Of a stretch of DNA of 64,000 bases, positions 17,060-25,345 are shown in pieces; the first letter of the stretch is position 1, and every line of letters begins with the position of its first letter. The DNA lies in NCBI RefSeq assembly GCF_026167665.1, contig NZ_CP098740.1, positions 5,766,001 through 5,830,000 of the forward strand. Reading direction: 5' to 3'. The notes under the pieces are model-generated. The model was given only the letters and a program-made list of their open reading frames with translations. It did no database searches and was not told where the DNA came from. Both the position numbers and the translations under genes were made by a program. The stretch comes from Streptomyces drozdowiczii. GTDB lineage: Bacteria > Actinomycetota > Actinomycetes > Streptomycetales > Streptomycetaceae.

Positions 17060-18298
17060 ATGGCCGAGCACGCCGATCGCCCCGCCTACCCCGTCGGACT
17101 GCGCCTCAACGGGCGCCGCGTAGTCGTCGTCGGCGGCGGCCAAGTCGCGCAGCGCCGCCTCCCCGCCCTCATCGCGGCCGGCGCCGACGTCACCCTCGTG
17201 TCGCCGTCCGCCACCCCCTCCGTCGAGGCGATGGCGGACGCCGGCGAGATCCGCTGGGAGCGCCGCAGGTACGCCGAAGGCGACCTCACCGACACCTGGT
17301 ACGCGCTCATCGCGACCGACGACGACGCCGCCAACGAGGCCGCGTCCGCCGAGGCCGAACGCACCCGCACCTGGTGCGTCCGCAGCGACGACGCCGAGGC
17401 GGCCACCGCCTGGACGCCCGCCACCGGCCGCAGCGAGGGCGTCACCGTCGCCGTGCTCACCGCCGGCGCCCACGGCCGCGACCCGCGCCACTCCGCCGCC
17501 GTCCGCGACGCGATCGTGGAGGGCCTGCGCGACGGCAGCATCGCCGCCCCGCACCACCGCACCCGGACCGCCGGCGTCGCCCTGGTCGGCGGCGGCCCCG
17601 GCGACCCGGACCTCATCACCGTCCGGGGCCGCCGCCTCCTCGCCGAGGCGGACGTCGTCATCGCCGACCGCCTCGGCCCCCGCGACCTCCTGGACGAGCT
17701 CCCGCCGCACGTCGAGGTCATCGACGCCGCGAAGATCCCGTACGGCCGCTACATGGCCCAGGAGGCCATCAACAACGCGCTGATCGAGCACGCCAAGGCA
17801 GGCAAGGCGGTCGTCCGGCTCAAGGGCGGCGACCCGTTCGTCTTCGGCCGGGGCATGGAGGAGGCCCAGGCGCTCGCCGCCGAGGGCATCCCGTGCACCG
17901 TCGTGCCCGGCATCTCCAGCTCCATCTCGGTCCCCGGCGCGGCCGGCATCCCCGTCACCCACCGGGGCGTCGCCCACGAGTTCACCGTGGTCAGCGGGCA
18001 CGTCGCCCCCGACGACGCACGCTCCCTCGTCGACTGGGCCGCCCTCGCCAAGCTGCGCGGCACCCTGGTGCTCCTGATGGCCGTCGACAAGATCGGCGCC
18101 ATCGCCCGTACGCTCGTGGAGCACGGCCGCGCGCCCGAGACCCCGGTCGCCCTCGTCCAGGAGGGCACCACGGCCGCCCAGCGCCGCGTCGACGCGACCC
18201 TCGCGACGGTGGCCGAGCGGGTGGCCGCCGAGGACGTCCGCCCGCCCGCCGTCATCGTCATCGGCGCCGTCGTGGAGGTCGGCGTCAACCATGGCTGA
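17060..18298 (+). CDS. cobA: Uroporphyrinogen-III C-methyltransferase / siroheme synthase-like (CysG-type)
   Basis: A 412-residue fusion. The N-terminal part (residues about 10-160) is a Rossmann domain like Met8/CysG precorrin-2 dehydrogenase (VVVVGGGQVAQRR). The C-terminal part (about 170-405) is S-adenosylmethionine:uroporphyrinogen-III methyltransferase with GGGPGDPDLIT and the signature RLKGGDPFVFGRG. It makes precorrin-2 (and possibly sirohydrochlorin), the branch point to B12 and siroheme. The ATG has GAGGAG about 12 nt upstream. It overlaps the RNA methyltransferase gene by 8 nt. No separate central CysG dimerisation/chelatase insert is obvious. Confidence 0.92.
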   Translation: MAEHADRPAYPVGLRLNGRRVVVVGGGQVAQRRLPALIAAGADVTLVSPSATPSVEAMADAGEIRWERRRYAEGDLTDTWYALIATDDDAANEAASAEAERTRTWCVRSDDAEAATAWTPATGRSEGVTVAVLTAGAHGRDPRHSAAVRDAIVEGLRDGSIAAPHHRTRTAGVALVGGGPGDPDLITVRGRRLLAEADVVIADRLGPRDLLDELPPHVEVIDAAKIPYGRYMAQEAINNALIEHAKAGKAVVRLKGGDPFVFGRGMEEAQALAAEGIPCTVVPGISSSISVPGAAGIPVTHRGVAHEFTVVSGHVAPDDARSLVDWAALAKLRGTLVLLMAVDKIGAIARTLVEHGRAPETPVALVQEGTTAAQRRVDATLATVAERVAAEDVRPPAVIVIGAVVEVGVNHG

Positions 18299-19109
18299 AG
18301 CCCTCACCGTCGACACCCCCGACGACCCCCGCCTCGCCGACTACGTCAGCCTCACCGACGTGGAACTCCGGCGCAGGAAGGAGCCCGCCGAGGGCCTCTT
18401 CATCGCCGAGGGCGAGAAGGTCATCCGCCGCGCCCGCCAGGCCGGGTACGAGATGCGCTCCATGCTGCTCTCGGCGAAGTGGGCCGACCGGATGCGGGAC
18501 GTCATCGAGGAGACCGACGCCCCCGTCTACACGGTCGCCCCGGACCTCGCAGAACGCGTCACCGGCTACCACGTCCACCGGGGCGCCCTCGCGTCCATGC
18601 AGCGCAAGCCCCTCCCGACCGCAGCCGAAGTCCTCCGCACGGCCCGCCGCGTGGCCGTCATGGAGGCCGTCAACGACCATACGAACATCGGCGCGATCTT
18701 CCGCAGCGCCGCCGCCCTCGGGATGGACGCCGTCCTGCTCTCGCCGGACTGCGCCGACCCGCTCTACCGGCGCTCCGTCAAGGTCTCGATGGGCGCGGTG
18801 TTCTCCGTGCCGTACGCCCGTCTCGACGCCTGGCCGCAGGGGCTGGAAGCCGTACGCGAGGCCGGGTTCACGGTGCTCGCGCTGACGCCCGCCGAGAAGG
18901 CCGTCAGCATCGAGGAGGCGGCGCCGCACCGGATGGACCGGGTCGCCCTGATGCTCGGCGCCGAGGGCGACGGCCTCTCCGCCCGGGCCCTCGCCGCCGC
19001 CGACCGGTGGGTGCGCATCCCGATGGCCCACGGAGTGGACTCGCTGAACGTCGGCGCGGCGGCCGCGGTCGCGTTCTACGCGGTGGCCACGGGTCGCCCC
19101 GAGAGCTGA
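18291..19109 (+). CDS. TrmH/SpoU-family RNA 2'-O-methyltransferase
   Basis: A 272-residue SPOUT methyltransferase that uses SAM to methylate ribose 2'-OH in tRNA or rRNA. An N-terminal substrate-binding domain (residues about 15-100) precedes the knot domain with motif 1 (HTNIGAIFRSAAALGMDAVL), motif 2 (LMLGAEGDGLS) and motif 3 (IPMAHGVDSLNVGAAAAVAF). The start overlaps the end of cobA by 8 nt, so they are co-transcribed. Its stop codon directly abuts the stop codon of the convergent kinase gene with no base between. The exact RNA target is not deducible. Confidence 0.9.
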   Translation: MAEALTVDTPDDPRLADYVSLTDVELRRRKEPAEGLFIAEGEKVIRRARQAGYEMRSMLLSAKWADRMRDVIEETDAPVYTVAPDLAERVTGYHVHRGALASMQRKPLPTAAEVLRTARRVAVMEAVNDHTNIGAIFRSAAALGMDAVLLSPDCADPLYRRSVKVSMGAVFSVPYARLDAWPQGLEAVREAGFTVLALTPAEKAVSIEEAAPHRMDRVALMLGAEGDGLSARALAAADRWVRIPMAHGVDSLNVGAAAAVAFYAVATGRPES

Positions 19110-20393
19110 TTACTGGCTCTGGCTCGGACCGTGCCCCAGGTCCACGCCCAGCCCCCGGGCCGGGCCCTGGCAGCCCTGCGCCGCCGCGATCCCCAGCGCC
19201 ACCAGCAGCGTCACCACCACGAAGACGACGAGCCGCTGCCGCAGCAGCTTCGGGTTGGCCGGGCGCCGTCCCGTCGAGGTGGTCCGGGTGCCGGGCCGGG
19301 TGCCCGGCCTGCCGTTCGTCCCGTTGGTGCCCTGCGGACGCCTCGCCGGCCGCGCCGTCCCGCGCGGCGGCTGCTGCTGCGCCGGCCGGCCGCCCCCGGT
19401 GCGGGCGGGGGCGGAACGCGCCGCCGACGGCCGGTTCTGCGGGCGCGACCCGGGCGCCGGACCGGCCGCCCGGCGGGTCTGCTGCTCGGTGTACGGGCCG
19501 TCCAGCCGGCCGGTCGGGCGGTCCGCCTCCTGGGCCGAACGCTGGACGGGCGGCCGGCTCTCGTGCAGCCCCTGCGCCTCGCGCGCCGCGATCTCCTTCA
19601 GCCGCATCGACAGCTGGAGCGTGCTCGGCCGCTCCTCCGGGTCCTTCGCCAGGCAGGCGCTCACCAGCGGCGCCAGCGCGTCGTGCACATCGAAGAGCTG
19701 GGGCTCCTCGTGCACCACGCGATACAGCATCACCTCGGAACTGCCGTGCCCGAAGGGCGAGTCGGCCATCGCCGCATACGCCAGCGTCGCCCCGAGCGAG
19801 AACACGTCCGTCGCCGGCGTCACCGCCGCCCCGCGCACCTGCTCGGGCGCGAGGAAGCCGGGCGAGCCCACCGCCGTACCGACGTGCGTCAGCGTGGACG
19901 CGCCCGTCGACCAGGCGATTCCGAAGTCGATGATCCGGGGGCCCTTGGGGGAGAGGAGGATGTTCGAAGGCTTCAGGTCCCGGTGGACCACCCCGGCCTC
20001 GTGCACCGCGACCAGGCCCTCGGAGAGCGCCGCCCCGATCGAGGCCACCTCCGCGGCCGACAGCGGGCCCTCCTCGGCCACCTTGTCGTGCAGCGAGGGC
20101 CCCGGAACGTACTGCGTGGCGAACCAGGGGCGGTCCGCCTCCAGATCGGCGGCGACCAGCCGGGCCGTACACCCGCCGCGGATCCGCCGGGCCGCGGACA
20201 CCTCGCGCGCGAACCGCGAACGGAACTCCTGATCCTCCGCCAGGTCCGGGCGGATCACCTTCAGCGCGACGCGCTGGCCCCGCCGGTCCGAACCCAGGTA
20301 GACGACACCCATCCCGCCGGCCCCGAGCCGCCGGTGCAGCCTGAACGAGCCGACGACACGCGGGTCCTCGCGCCGGAGCCGCATCATCGCCAT
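19110..20393 (-). CDS. Membrane-anchored Ser/Thr protein kinase (PknB-like)
   Basis: A 427-residue Hanks-type kinase. Residues about 15-275 are the kinase domain: glycine loop LGAGGMGVVY, lysine in VALKVIRPD, catalytic HRDLKPSN and DFG in RIIDFGIAW. Residues about 280-380 are a disordered linker rich in Arg, Pro, Gln and Gly. One membrane helix near residue 392 (LVVFVVVTLLVALGIAAAQG) leaves a short outer tail without PASTA domains, so no extracellular ligand domain is seen. The ATG at 20393 is followed by two more Met codons. It stands alone on the minus strand. Confidence 0.9.
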   Translation of the reverse strand: MAMMRLRREDPRVVGSFRLHRRLGAGGMGVVYLGSDRRGQRVALKVIRPDLAEDQEFRSRFAREVSAARRIRGGCTARLVAADLEADRPWFATQYVPGPSLHDKVAEEGPLSAAEVASIGAALSEGLVAVHEAGVVHRDLKPSNILLSPKGPRIIDFGIAWSTGASTLTHVGTAVGSPGFLAPEQVRGAAVTPATDVFSLGATLAYAAMADSPFGHGSSEVMLYRVVHEEPQLFDVHDALAPLVSACLAKDPEERPSTLQLSMRLKEIAAREAQGLHESRPPVQRSAQEADRPTGRLDGPYTEQQTRRAAGPAPGSRPQNRPSAARSAPARTGGGRPAQQQPPRGTARPARRPQGTNGTNGRPGTRPGTRTTSTGRRPANPKLLRQRLVVFVVVTLLVALGIAAAQGCQGPARGLGVDLGHGPSQSQ

Positions 20394-20598
20394 GTCTGCC
20401 CATCCCCGCTGCCTGGTACGCCTGACGAGGCACAGCTTACGTACCCGCCGCCCGGGGCGCTCAGAGGCCGCGCCCTCAACGGGGATCCGATTGTCAGTGG
20501 CGGGTGGGAGACTTGAGGAGTGGTCAGGGAGCCGCGGATCCAGGCGCCCCGGCCCGTGCGAGATCTCAAAGGTCCGTCGCAGAAGGGGGATTGGATCA

Positions 20599-20859
20599 AT
20601 GAAGGGCGATCGAGTCGAGATAGTCGTGGACGCCGGGGACAGCACCCGGACCTACGAGGTGGTGGCCTCCCGGGCAGGCCGCCGGGTGGAGACCGCGGTC
20701 CGCCGGGGCGTGGTCGAAGTGAGTGAAGTCACCCGGAACGGGTCCGTGGTGCGCACGGCCCGCTTCATGGCGACCAGGGTCCTCGCCCTGGTCGAACAGC
20801 CGGTCCCCAGGGAGGACAGCTCCGAGCGTCCCCTCCGGGAAGACCCCAAGCCCGCGTAG
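20599..20859 (+). CDS. Conserved hypothetical protein, 86 residues
   Basis: An 86-residue acidic/basic mixed protein beginning MKGDRVEIVVDAGDSTRTYEV, with a beta-rich first half (EVVASRAGRRVETAVRRGVV) and no membrane segment. No function is known to me; close relatives are common in Streptomyces next to the kinase gene. The ATG has AGAAGGGGG about 8 nt upstream. It is divergent from the kinase gene, and the 205-nt gap between them must hold both promoters. Confidence 0.7.
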   Translation: MKGDRVEIVVDAGDSTRTYEVVASRAGRRVETAVRRGVVEVSEVTRNGSVVRTARFMATRVLALVEQPVPREDSSERPLREDPKPA

Positions 20860-21046
20860 TCCGGTCTCCACCCAGGGGAGTACGCCGACCGAGCACGGCT
20901 CATCCTCCGGGAGGCCCGGGATTCGGTACGCGGGCATGACGCCGCCCGCCCCCCCGGATCCCTAATGTTGAGTCCAAGCGGCGGGCGTCGCACTCGTCCC
21001 CCGAGGTCAAACGCCCGTCGCCCCACATCGGGTCAGGAGAGGAACC

Positions 21047-21238
21047 ATGGCTGACACGGCAGCACGGACGGTGGTCCGCACGCGGACACGCGACTCGTAC
21101 GCCGCGTCCGGCCGCCGCCACCCGCTGGTGGCGACCGTCATGGTCCTTCCCCTGGCGGCCCTGCTCGTCGTCGTCTTCGGCGGCTGGGAAGCAGTGGTCA
21201 CACAGGCGTCGTCCGTGGGCGTGATGCTGGGGCGCTGA
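21047..21238 (+). CDS. Small membrane protein, 63 residues
   Basis: A 63-residue protein with a basic N-terminus (RTVVRTRTRDSY), one long hydrophobic helix (residues about 27-46, VATVMVLPLAALLVVVFGGW) and a short tail. The start is firm: CAGGAGAGGAACC stands right before the ATG. No family recognised. It is monocistronic, 187 nt after the 86-residue gene and before a long hairpin. Confidence 0.7.
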   Translation: MADTAARTVVRTRTRDSYAASGRRHPLVATVMVLPLAALLVVVFGGWEAVVTQASSVGVMLGR

Positions 21239-21318
21239 GCGGCGCCCCGGGTCCGGAAGAGCGGTCCGGACCGGGACATCCGGCCAACAGCCCCGTGGGG
21301 ACGGGGGTGCGGCGGACG

Positions 21319-21364
21319 GCAGCGTTTGTCCGGTCAGCTGGGGAGCTGACCGGACATCGCGCTG
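21319..21364 (+). terminator. Long GC hairpin after the 63-residue membrane protein
   Basis: A perfect 13-bp inner stem (21327-21339 with 21344-21356, 4-nt loop GGGG) is extended by GGCAGCG/CGCTGCC outside (21319-21325 with 21358-21364). It is 80 nt after the small gene and 80 nt before the phosphotransferase, so it may be a terminator or an operator. Confidence 0.5.
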
Positions 21365-21445
21365 CCCGGACCCCGGCGCCTCCCCTCCGCGTACGCTCTG
21401 CCGGGGCGTGACCGCCACAGCCCGTCCGCGACACCGGGAGAGACC

Positions 21446-22402
21446 GTGACCACCGCACTCGTGCGCGCGCTGGGGGACCTCGCCCACCGGGCGGTCCACC
21501 CGGCCGGCTGCGGCACGCGCGTCTGTCCGCCGGCCGTCGTGCTCGCCGAGCGCGACGACGGGACCGTCGTCCGCAGCGGGTCCGTCGTCGCCAAGGCGCA
21601 CGCCGCCGGTACGGACACCGCCGACCTCGCCGCCCGGCTGCGCCTGGCCGCCGGTCCGGGGCGGGCGGACACCCTGCTCGCGCCCCTGCACGGGGCGCAC
21701 CTCACCGAACTGCACGGCCGCCCCGTCACCCTCTGGCCCCACGGCGAGCCCGTCGACCCCGGCGACCCGGACGCGGCGCCCTGGGAGGAGGCCGGGGCGC
21801 TCCTGGCCCGGCTGCACCGGACCGGGACCCAGGGGCCGCTCCCCGCCATGCGCGGGCCCGCGAAAGCCGCGCTCGCCGTCGACCGGATGCGCGCCGCCCG
21901 CCCCGGCGACCCGGCCGTCGCGCCGGTGCTCGCGGCCTGGCGCGGGCTGCCGGGCTGGGCGCGGGGCGAGGCACCGCCTCCGGCCGGCCGGGGCGCGTAC
22001 CTCTGCCACGGCGACCTCCACCTGGGCCAGCTCGTGCGCCACCCCGCCCCGCACGGCCCCTGGCTGCTCATCGACGTGGACGACGCCGGCCTCGGCGACC
22101 CCGCCTGGGACCTCGCCCGCCCCGCCGCCTGGTACGCCGCCGGGCTGCTCCCGCCGGACGTCTGGCTCCGCTTCCTGGACGCCTACCGGGCCGGCGGGGG
22201 CCCCGCCGTACCTCCCGACGGCGACCCCTGGCCCGCCCTCGACGTCGCGGCCCGCGCGCTGACCGTACAGACCGCCGCGCTCGCCTGGGCCAAGTCGGCG
22301 GCGGAGGGCCGGGCTCCGGATGAGGTGGAACAGGTGATGATCGACGCCTGCGCCCGAATCGCCTCGCTCCCGCCCGAGTTGGCGGCCGAACACACGTCGT
22401 AG
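21446..22402 (+). CDS. Aminoglycoside phosphotransferase (APH)-fold protein
   Basis: A 318-residue kinase-like protein of the APH/choline kinase superfamily. The catalytic loop is CHGDLHLGQ (about residue 190) and the Mg-binding motif is IDVDDAGLGDPAWDLA (about residue 210), both intact. The N-lobe is shorter and less typical (VVAKAHAAGTD holds the likely ATP-binding Lys). The GTG has GGGAGAG close upstream. The substrate is unknown; household APH-like proteins are common in Streptomyces, so resistance should not be assumed. Confidence 0.82.
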   Translation: MTTALVRALGDLAHRAVHPAGCGTRVCPPAVVLAERDDGTVVRSGSVVAKAHAAGTDTADLAARLRLAAGPGRADTLLAPLHGAHLTELHGRPVTLWPHGEPVDPGDPDAAPWEEAGALLARLHRTGTQGPLPAMRGPAKAALAVDRMRAARPGDPAVAPVLAAWRGLPGWARGEAPPPAGRGAYLCHGDLHLGQLVRHPAPHGPWLLIDVDDAGLGDPAWDLARPAAWYAAGLLPPDVWLRFLDAYRAGGGPAVPPDGDPWPALDVAARALTVQTAALAWAKSAAEGRAPDEVEQVMIDACARIASLPPELAAEHTS

Positions 22403-22470
22403 GGTGAACCGACCGTCGGCGGGCATGCATTCCGGCGACGGCGAACCAACGGCGAGGAGTGAGCCCGAAC

Positions 22471-22749
22471 ATGCAGTGTCCCAAGTGCCACGCGCAGATG
22501 CACACGTACAACCGCAACGGCATCCAGATCGAGCAGTGCAGCGGCTGCCGGGGGATATTCCTGGACTACGGCGAGCTGGAGACGCTGACCCGCATCGAGT
22601 CCCAGTGGGCCCAGCAGGCCCCGCCGCCGGCCGCTCCGCCGCAGGCGTACCCCGCCGCCCCCGCGCCCGCCTGGGGCGCCCCGCACCACGGTGGCCACCA
22701 CGGTCACTACCGGCAGAAGAGCTTCGGCCGCATGCTCTTCTCCTCCTGA
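22471..22749 (+). CDS. TFIIB-type zinc-ribbon protein
   Basis: A 92-residue protein. Residues 1-40 form a zinc ribbon with two Cys pairs (CPKC and CSGC) followed by RGIFLDYGELETL, typical of the zf-TFIIB family. The second half is Pro/Ala-rich and then His/Gly-rich (HHGGHHGH), which might bind metal. The ATG at 22471 is chosen because GAGGAG is 14 nt upstream; a GTG at 22459 is too close to it. No process is known. A strong terminator follows at once. Confidence 0.85.
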   Translation: MQCPKCHAQMHTYNRNGIQIEQCSGCRGIFLDYGELETLTRIESQWAQQAPPPAAPPQAYPAAPAPAWGAPHHGGHHGHYRQKSFGRMLFSS

Positions 22750-22759
22750 CCGAGCACGA

Positions 22760-22793
22760 CGAAGCCCCGGTCGCCGAGACGACCGGGGCTTCG
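22760..22793. terminator. Terminator between zinc-ribbon gene and tRNA cluster
   Basis: A perfect 14-bp stem CGAAGCCCCGGTCG/CGACCGGGGCTTCG (22760-22773 with 22780-22793) with a 6-nt loop. It serves both the plus-strand gene and the minus-strand tRNA operon that ends at 22800. Confidence 0.85.
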
Positions 22794-22799
22794 TGACAG

Positions 22800-22871
22800 T
22801 GCGCGATACTGGGATTGAACCAGTGACCTCTTCCGTGTCAGGGAAGCGCTCTCCCGCTGAGCTAATCGCGC
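22800..22871 (-). tRNA. tRNA-Val(GAC), copy 1
   Basis: A 72-nt cloverleaf on the minus strand: acceptor GCGCGAT/ATCGCGC, D-arm AGCTCAGCGGGAGAGC, anticodon loop CTGACAC (anticodon GAC), T-loop GGTTCAATCCC, discriminator A. The CCA end is not encoded. Last gene of the tRNA operon. Confidence 0.95.
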
Positions 22872-22893
22872 AGGTGAACCCGCGTGTACTGCG

Positions 22894-22965
22894 TGCGCGA
22901 TACTGGGATTGAACCAGTGACCTCTTCCGTGTCAGGGAAGCGCTCTCCCGCTGAGCTAATCGCGC
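22894..22965 (-). tRNA. tRNA-Val(GAC), copy 2
   Basis: Identical in sequence to the copy at 22800-22871; separated from it by 22 nt. Confidence 0.95.
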
Positions 22966-23002
22966 GGGTGATCCATACGGACCGGTGATCCTTGCGGATC
23001 AG

Positions 23003-23074
23003 TGGACGATACTGGGATTGAACCAGTGACCTCTTCCGTGTCAGGGAAGCGCTCTCCCGCTGAGCTAATCGTCC
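23003..23074 (-). tRNA. tRNA-Val(GAC), copy 3
   Basis: Same body and anticodon GAC as the other two copies, but the acceptor stem is GGACGAT/ATCGTCC. The changes on one arm are compensated on the other, so folding is kept. Confidence 0.95.
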
Positions 23075-23078
23075 TTGG

Positions 23079-23149
23079 AGGTGGAGACGGGATTTGAACC
23101 CGTGTAGACGGCTTTGCAGGCCGTTGCCTCGCCTCTCGGCCACTCCACC
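23079..23149 (-). tRNA. tRNA-Cys(GCA)
   Basis: A 71-nt cloverleaf: acceptor GGTGGAG/CTCCACC, anticodon loop CTGCAAA (GCA) and discriminator U, as expected for tRNA-Cys. Only 4 nt from tRNA-Val copy 3. Confidence 0.95.
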
Positions 23150-23187
23150 AGGGGCGGGAGTCCGGGAAGAATCCCCCGCCTTCTGCG

Positions 23188-23260
23188 AGCGGACGACCAG
23201 GTTCGAACTGGCGACCTCAACCTTGGCAAGGTTGCGCTCTACCAACTGAGCTACGTCCGC
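23188..23260 (-). tRNA. tRNA-Gly(GCC)
   Basis: A 73-nt cloverleaf: acceptor GCGGACG/CGTCCGC, anticodon loop TTGCCAA (GCC) and discriminator U. First gene of the operon Gly-Cys-Val-Val-Val. Confidence 0.95.
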
Positions 23261-23302
23261 TTGTCTTTCCCGGTCCGCTTGCGCGTCCCGGCGACGTGTT
23301 GA

Positions 23303-23330
23303 ACTCTAGCGGATTCCCGGGCCAGTACAA
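23303..23330 (-). promoter_or_regulatory. Promoter of the Gly-Cys-Val-Val-Val tRNA operon
   Basis: On the minus strand, TTGTAC (23330-23325), a 16-nt spacer and TAGAGT (23308-23303) match the major vegetative sigma factor. The tRNA-Gly begins 42 nt downstream of the -10. Confidence 0.6.
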
Positions 23331-23367
23331 AAACGCGTTTGTGCAGCGTGCTGAGGTGCGCTCGCCC

Positions 23368-23398
23368 CGGCGCGGGTCACCCCGCGCCGTCCTACACT
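23368..23398 (+). promoter_or_regulatory. Palindrome and -10 in front of pabB
   Basis: A perfect inverted repeat CGGCGCGGG/CCCGCGCCG (23368-23376 with 23381-23389, 4-nt spacer) covers the expected -35. TACACT (23393-23398) is a -10 candidate only 7 nt before the GTG of pabB, so the mRNA is probably leaderless and the palindrome a possible operator. Confidence 0.45.
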
Positions 23399-23405
23399 CG
23401 CGGAC

Positions 23406-24461
23406 GTGCACGACCTCGCTCCCATGGCCCGCTTCGGCGGCCTCGTCGCCTCCGGTCTGCGGGATGTGACCAGTGATCCCGCCGCCCTCGACTCGTCCGG
23501 CTTCTGGGCCGTCTGCGCGGGCTTCGAAGGCTCCCTGACCTGCGCCCGCTTCGACACCGTGCGCCCCGCTCCCGTGCCCGCCCCGGTCCCCGGCGCCTGG
23601 CGCGGCCCGGCGGCCGGGGACTGGACCTCCTCGCTCGACCGGGCGGCGTACACCGAAGGCGTACGCCGCATCCGCGCGTACATCGCGACCGGCGAGGTCT
23701 ACCAGGCCAACCTCTGCCGCGTGCTGACCGCGCCGCTGCCGGGGCCGGGACCGGCCGACGTGGACGCCCTCACCGCGCTGCTGGCGCGCGGCAACCCGGC
23801 CCCGTACGCAGGAACGATTCGGCTCCCCGCGCACGGCGTCGAGATCGCCACCGCGTCCCCCGAGCTCTTCCTGCGCAGGGACGGCCGCACGGTCGAGTCC
23901 GGGCCCATCAAGGGCACCGGCCGCACCGAGGCGGACCTGCTGGAGAAGGACCACGCGGAGAACGTGATGATCGTGGACCTGGTCCGCAACGACCTGGGCC
24001 GGGTCTGCGCCACCGGATCGGTCACCGTCCCCGACCTCTGCGCCGTCGAGAAGCACCCCGGCCTCGTCCACCTCGTCTCCACCGTGCGCGGCCGCCTCGC
24101 CGAGGGCGCCGGCTGGCCGGAGATCCTCGCCGCGGCCTTCCCACCCGGCTCGGTCACCGGCGCCCCCAAGTCCAGCGCGCTGCGGATCATCGGCGAACTG
24201 GAGACCGCCCCGCGCGGCCCGTACTGCGGCGGCATCGGCTGGGTGGACGCCGACCGGAGGACCGCCTCGCTCGCCGTCGGCATCAGGACCTTCTGGGCCG
24301 ACCGCACCGGACCCGCACCCCTGCTGCGCTTCGGCACCGGCGCCGGCATCACCTGGGGCTCCGATCCGGAACGCGAATGGGACGAGACCGAACTCAAGGC
24401 GTCCAGGCTGCTCGCTGTAGCGTCGGGCGCATACGAAGCAACCGGAAGGACCGCACCATGA
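23406..24461 (+). CDS. pabB: Aminodeoxychorismate synthase component I (PabB-like, chorismate-binding)
   Basis: A 351-residue chorismate-binding enzyme. Key blocks: EVYQANLCR, PIKGTGRTEADLL, IVDLVRNDLGR and PPGSVTGAPK. The PIKGT stretch with Lys is characteristic of PabB rather than anthranilate synthase. It is shorter than TrpE-type proteins because the N-terminal half-domain is reduced. It converts chorismate and ammonia to 4-amino-4-deoxychorismate for folate. The partner lyase PabC is encoded next with a 4-nt overlap. The GTG start has no Shine-Dalgarno and lies 7 nt after a -10. Confidence 0.88.
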   Translation: MHDLAPMARFGGLVASGLRDVTSDPAALDSSGFWAVCAGFEGSLTCARFDTVRPAPVPAPVPGAWRGPAAGDWTSSLDRAAYTEGVRRIRAYIATGEVYQANLCRVLTAPLPGPGPADVDALTALLARGNPAPYAGTIRLPAHGVEIATASPELFLRRDGRTVESGPIKGTGRTEADLLEKDHAENVMIVDLVRNDLGRVCATGSVTVPDLCAVEKHPGLVHLVSTVRGRLAEGAGWPEILAAAFPPGSVTGAPKSSALRIIGELETAPRGPYCGGIGWVDADRRTASLAVGIRTFWADRTGPAPLLRFGTGAGITWGSDPEREWDETELKASRLLAVASGAYEATGRTAP

Positions 24462-25279
24462 GGATCTGGGTCAACGGCGAGCTGCGCCCCGCCGACGACG
24501 CCCGGGTGTCCGTGCTCGACCACGGGCTCACCGTCGGCGACGGCGTCTTCGAGACGCTCCGGGTCTCCCAGGGCCGCCCCTTCGCCCTCACCCGCCATCT
24601 CGACCGCCTGACCCGCTCCGCCCGGGGCCTCGGCCTGCCCGACCCGGACCTGGACGAGGTGCGCCGCGCCTGCGCCGCCGTCGTGGAGGCCAATCCGGTC
24701 GGGCTCGGCCGGCTGCGGATCACGTACACCGGCGGCATCTCGCCCCTCGGCTCCGACCGCGGCAACGAGGGACCCGGCCTCGTCGTCGCCCTCGGCGAGG
24801 TGAGCCGACGCCCCGACACCACGGCCGTCGTCACCGTGCCCTGGACCCGCAACGAACGCTCCGCGCTCACCGGCCTCAAGACCACCTCGTACGCGGAGAA
24901 CGTCGTCGCCCTCGCCCGCGCCCACGAGCAGGGCGCGTCCGAGGCGCTGTTCGCCAACACCGCGGACCGGCTCTGCGAGGGGACCGGGTCCAATGTCTTC
25001 GTCGTCCTGGACGGGCAGCTCCACACCCCGCCCGTCGCCTCCGGCTGCCTGGCCGGCATCACCCGGGCGCTCACCGTGGAGTGGACCGGCGCGCAGGAGA
25101 CCGACCTGCCGTTCGACGTCCTGGACCGGGCCGACGAGGTCTTCCTGACCTCCACCCTCCGTGACGTGCAGGCCGTCCACCGGGTCGACGGCCGGGAGCT
25201 GCCGGGCGCACCGGGACCGGTGACGGCCAAGGCGATGCGGATCTTCGAGGAGCGCGCGGCCGACGACCTGGACCCGTGA
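24458..25279 (+). CDS. pabC: Aminodeoxychorismate lyase (PabC-like, class IV aminotransferase fold)
   Basis: A 273-residue PLP enzyme of fold type IV. The family blocks are VLDHGLTVGDGVFETLR near the N-terminus, the PLP lysine in LTGLKTTSYAENV (about residue 142) and EGTGSNVFVV. It releases pyruvate from aminodeoxychorismate to give p-aminobenzoate. GGAAGGA precedes the ATG by about 8 nt, and the ATG overlaps the pabB stop (ATGA), giving a tight pabBC unit. A branched-chain or D-amino acid aminotransferase role cannot be fully excluded from sequence but the pairing argues against it. Confidence 0.88.
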   Translation: MRIWVNGELRPADDARVSVLDHGLTVGDGVFETLRVSQGRPFALTRHLDRLTRSARGLGLPDPDLDEVRRACAAVVEANPVGLGRLRITYTGGISPLGSDRGNEGPGLVVALGEVSRRPDTTAVVTVPWTRNERSALTGLKTTSYAENVVALARAHEQGASEALFANTADRLCEGTGSNVFVVLDGQLHTPPVASGCLAGITRALTVEWTGAQETDLPFDVLDRADEVFLTSTLRDVQAVHRVDGRELPGAPGPVTAKAMRIFEERAADDLDP

Positions 25280-25345
25280 CCGGGGACCGACCCGTCCGCG
25301 TAAATGCGGGTGACGGGCCCCCGCGCAGGGGATAGAAACCACCTG

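Noticed and set aside
21446..22402. An aminoglycoside resistance determinant
   Set aside because: The APH fold is real, but the N-lobe is atypical and the location is a core genome region; no evidence for resistance.
22800..23074. Three spaced near-identical repeats that could suggest a CRISPR array
   Set aside because: Each unit folds as a tRNA-Val with anticodon GAC; units are 72 nt and spacers are irregular.
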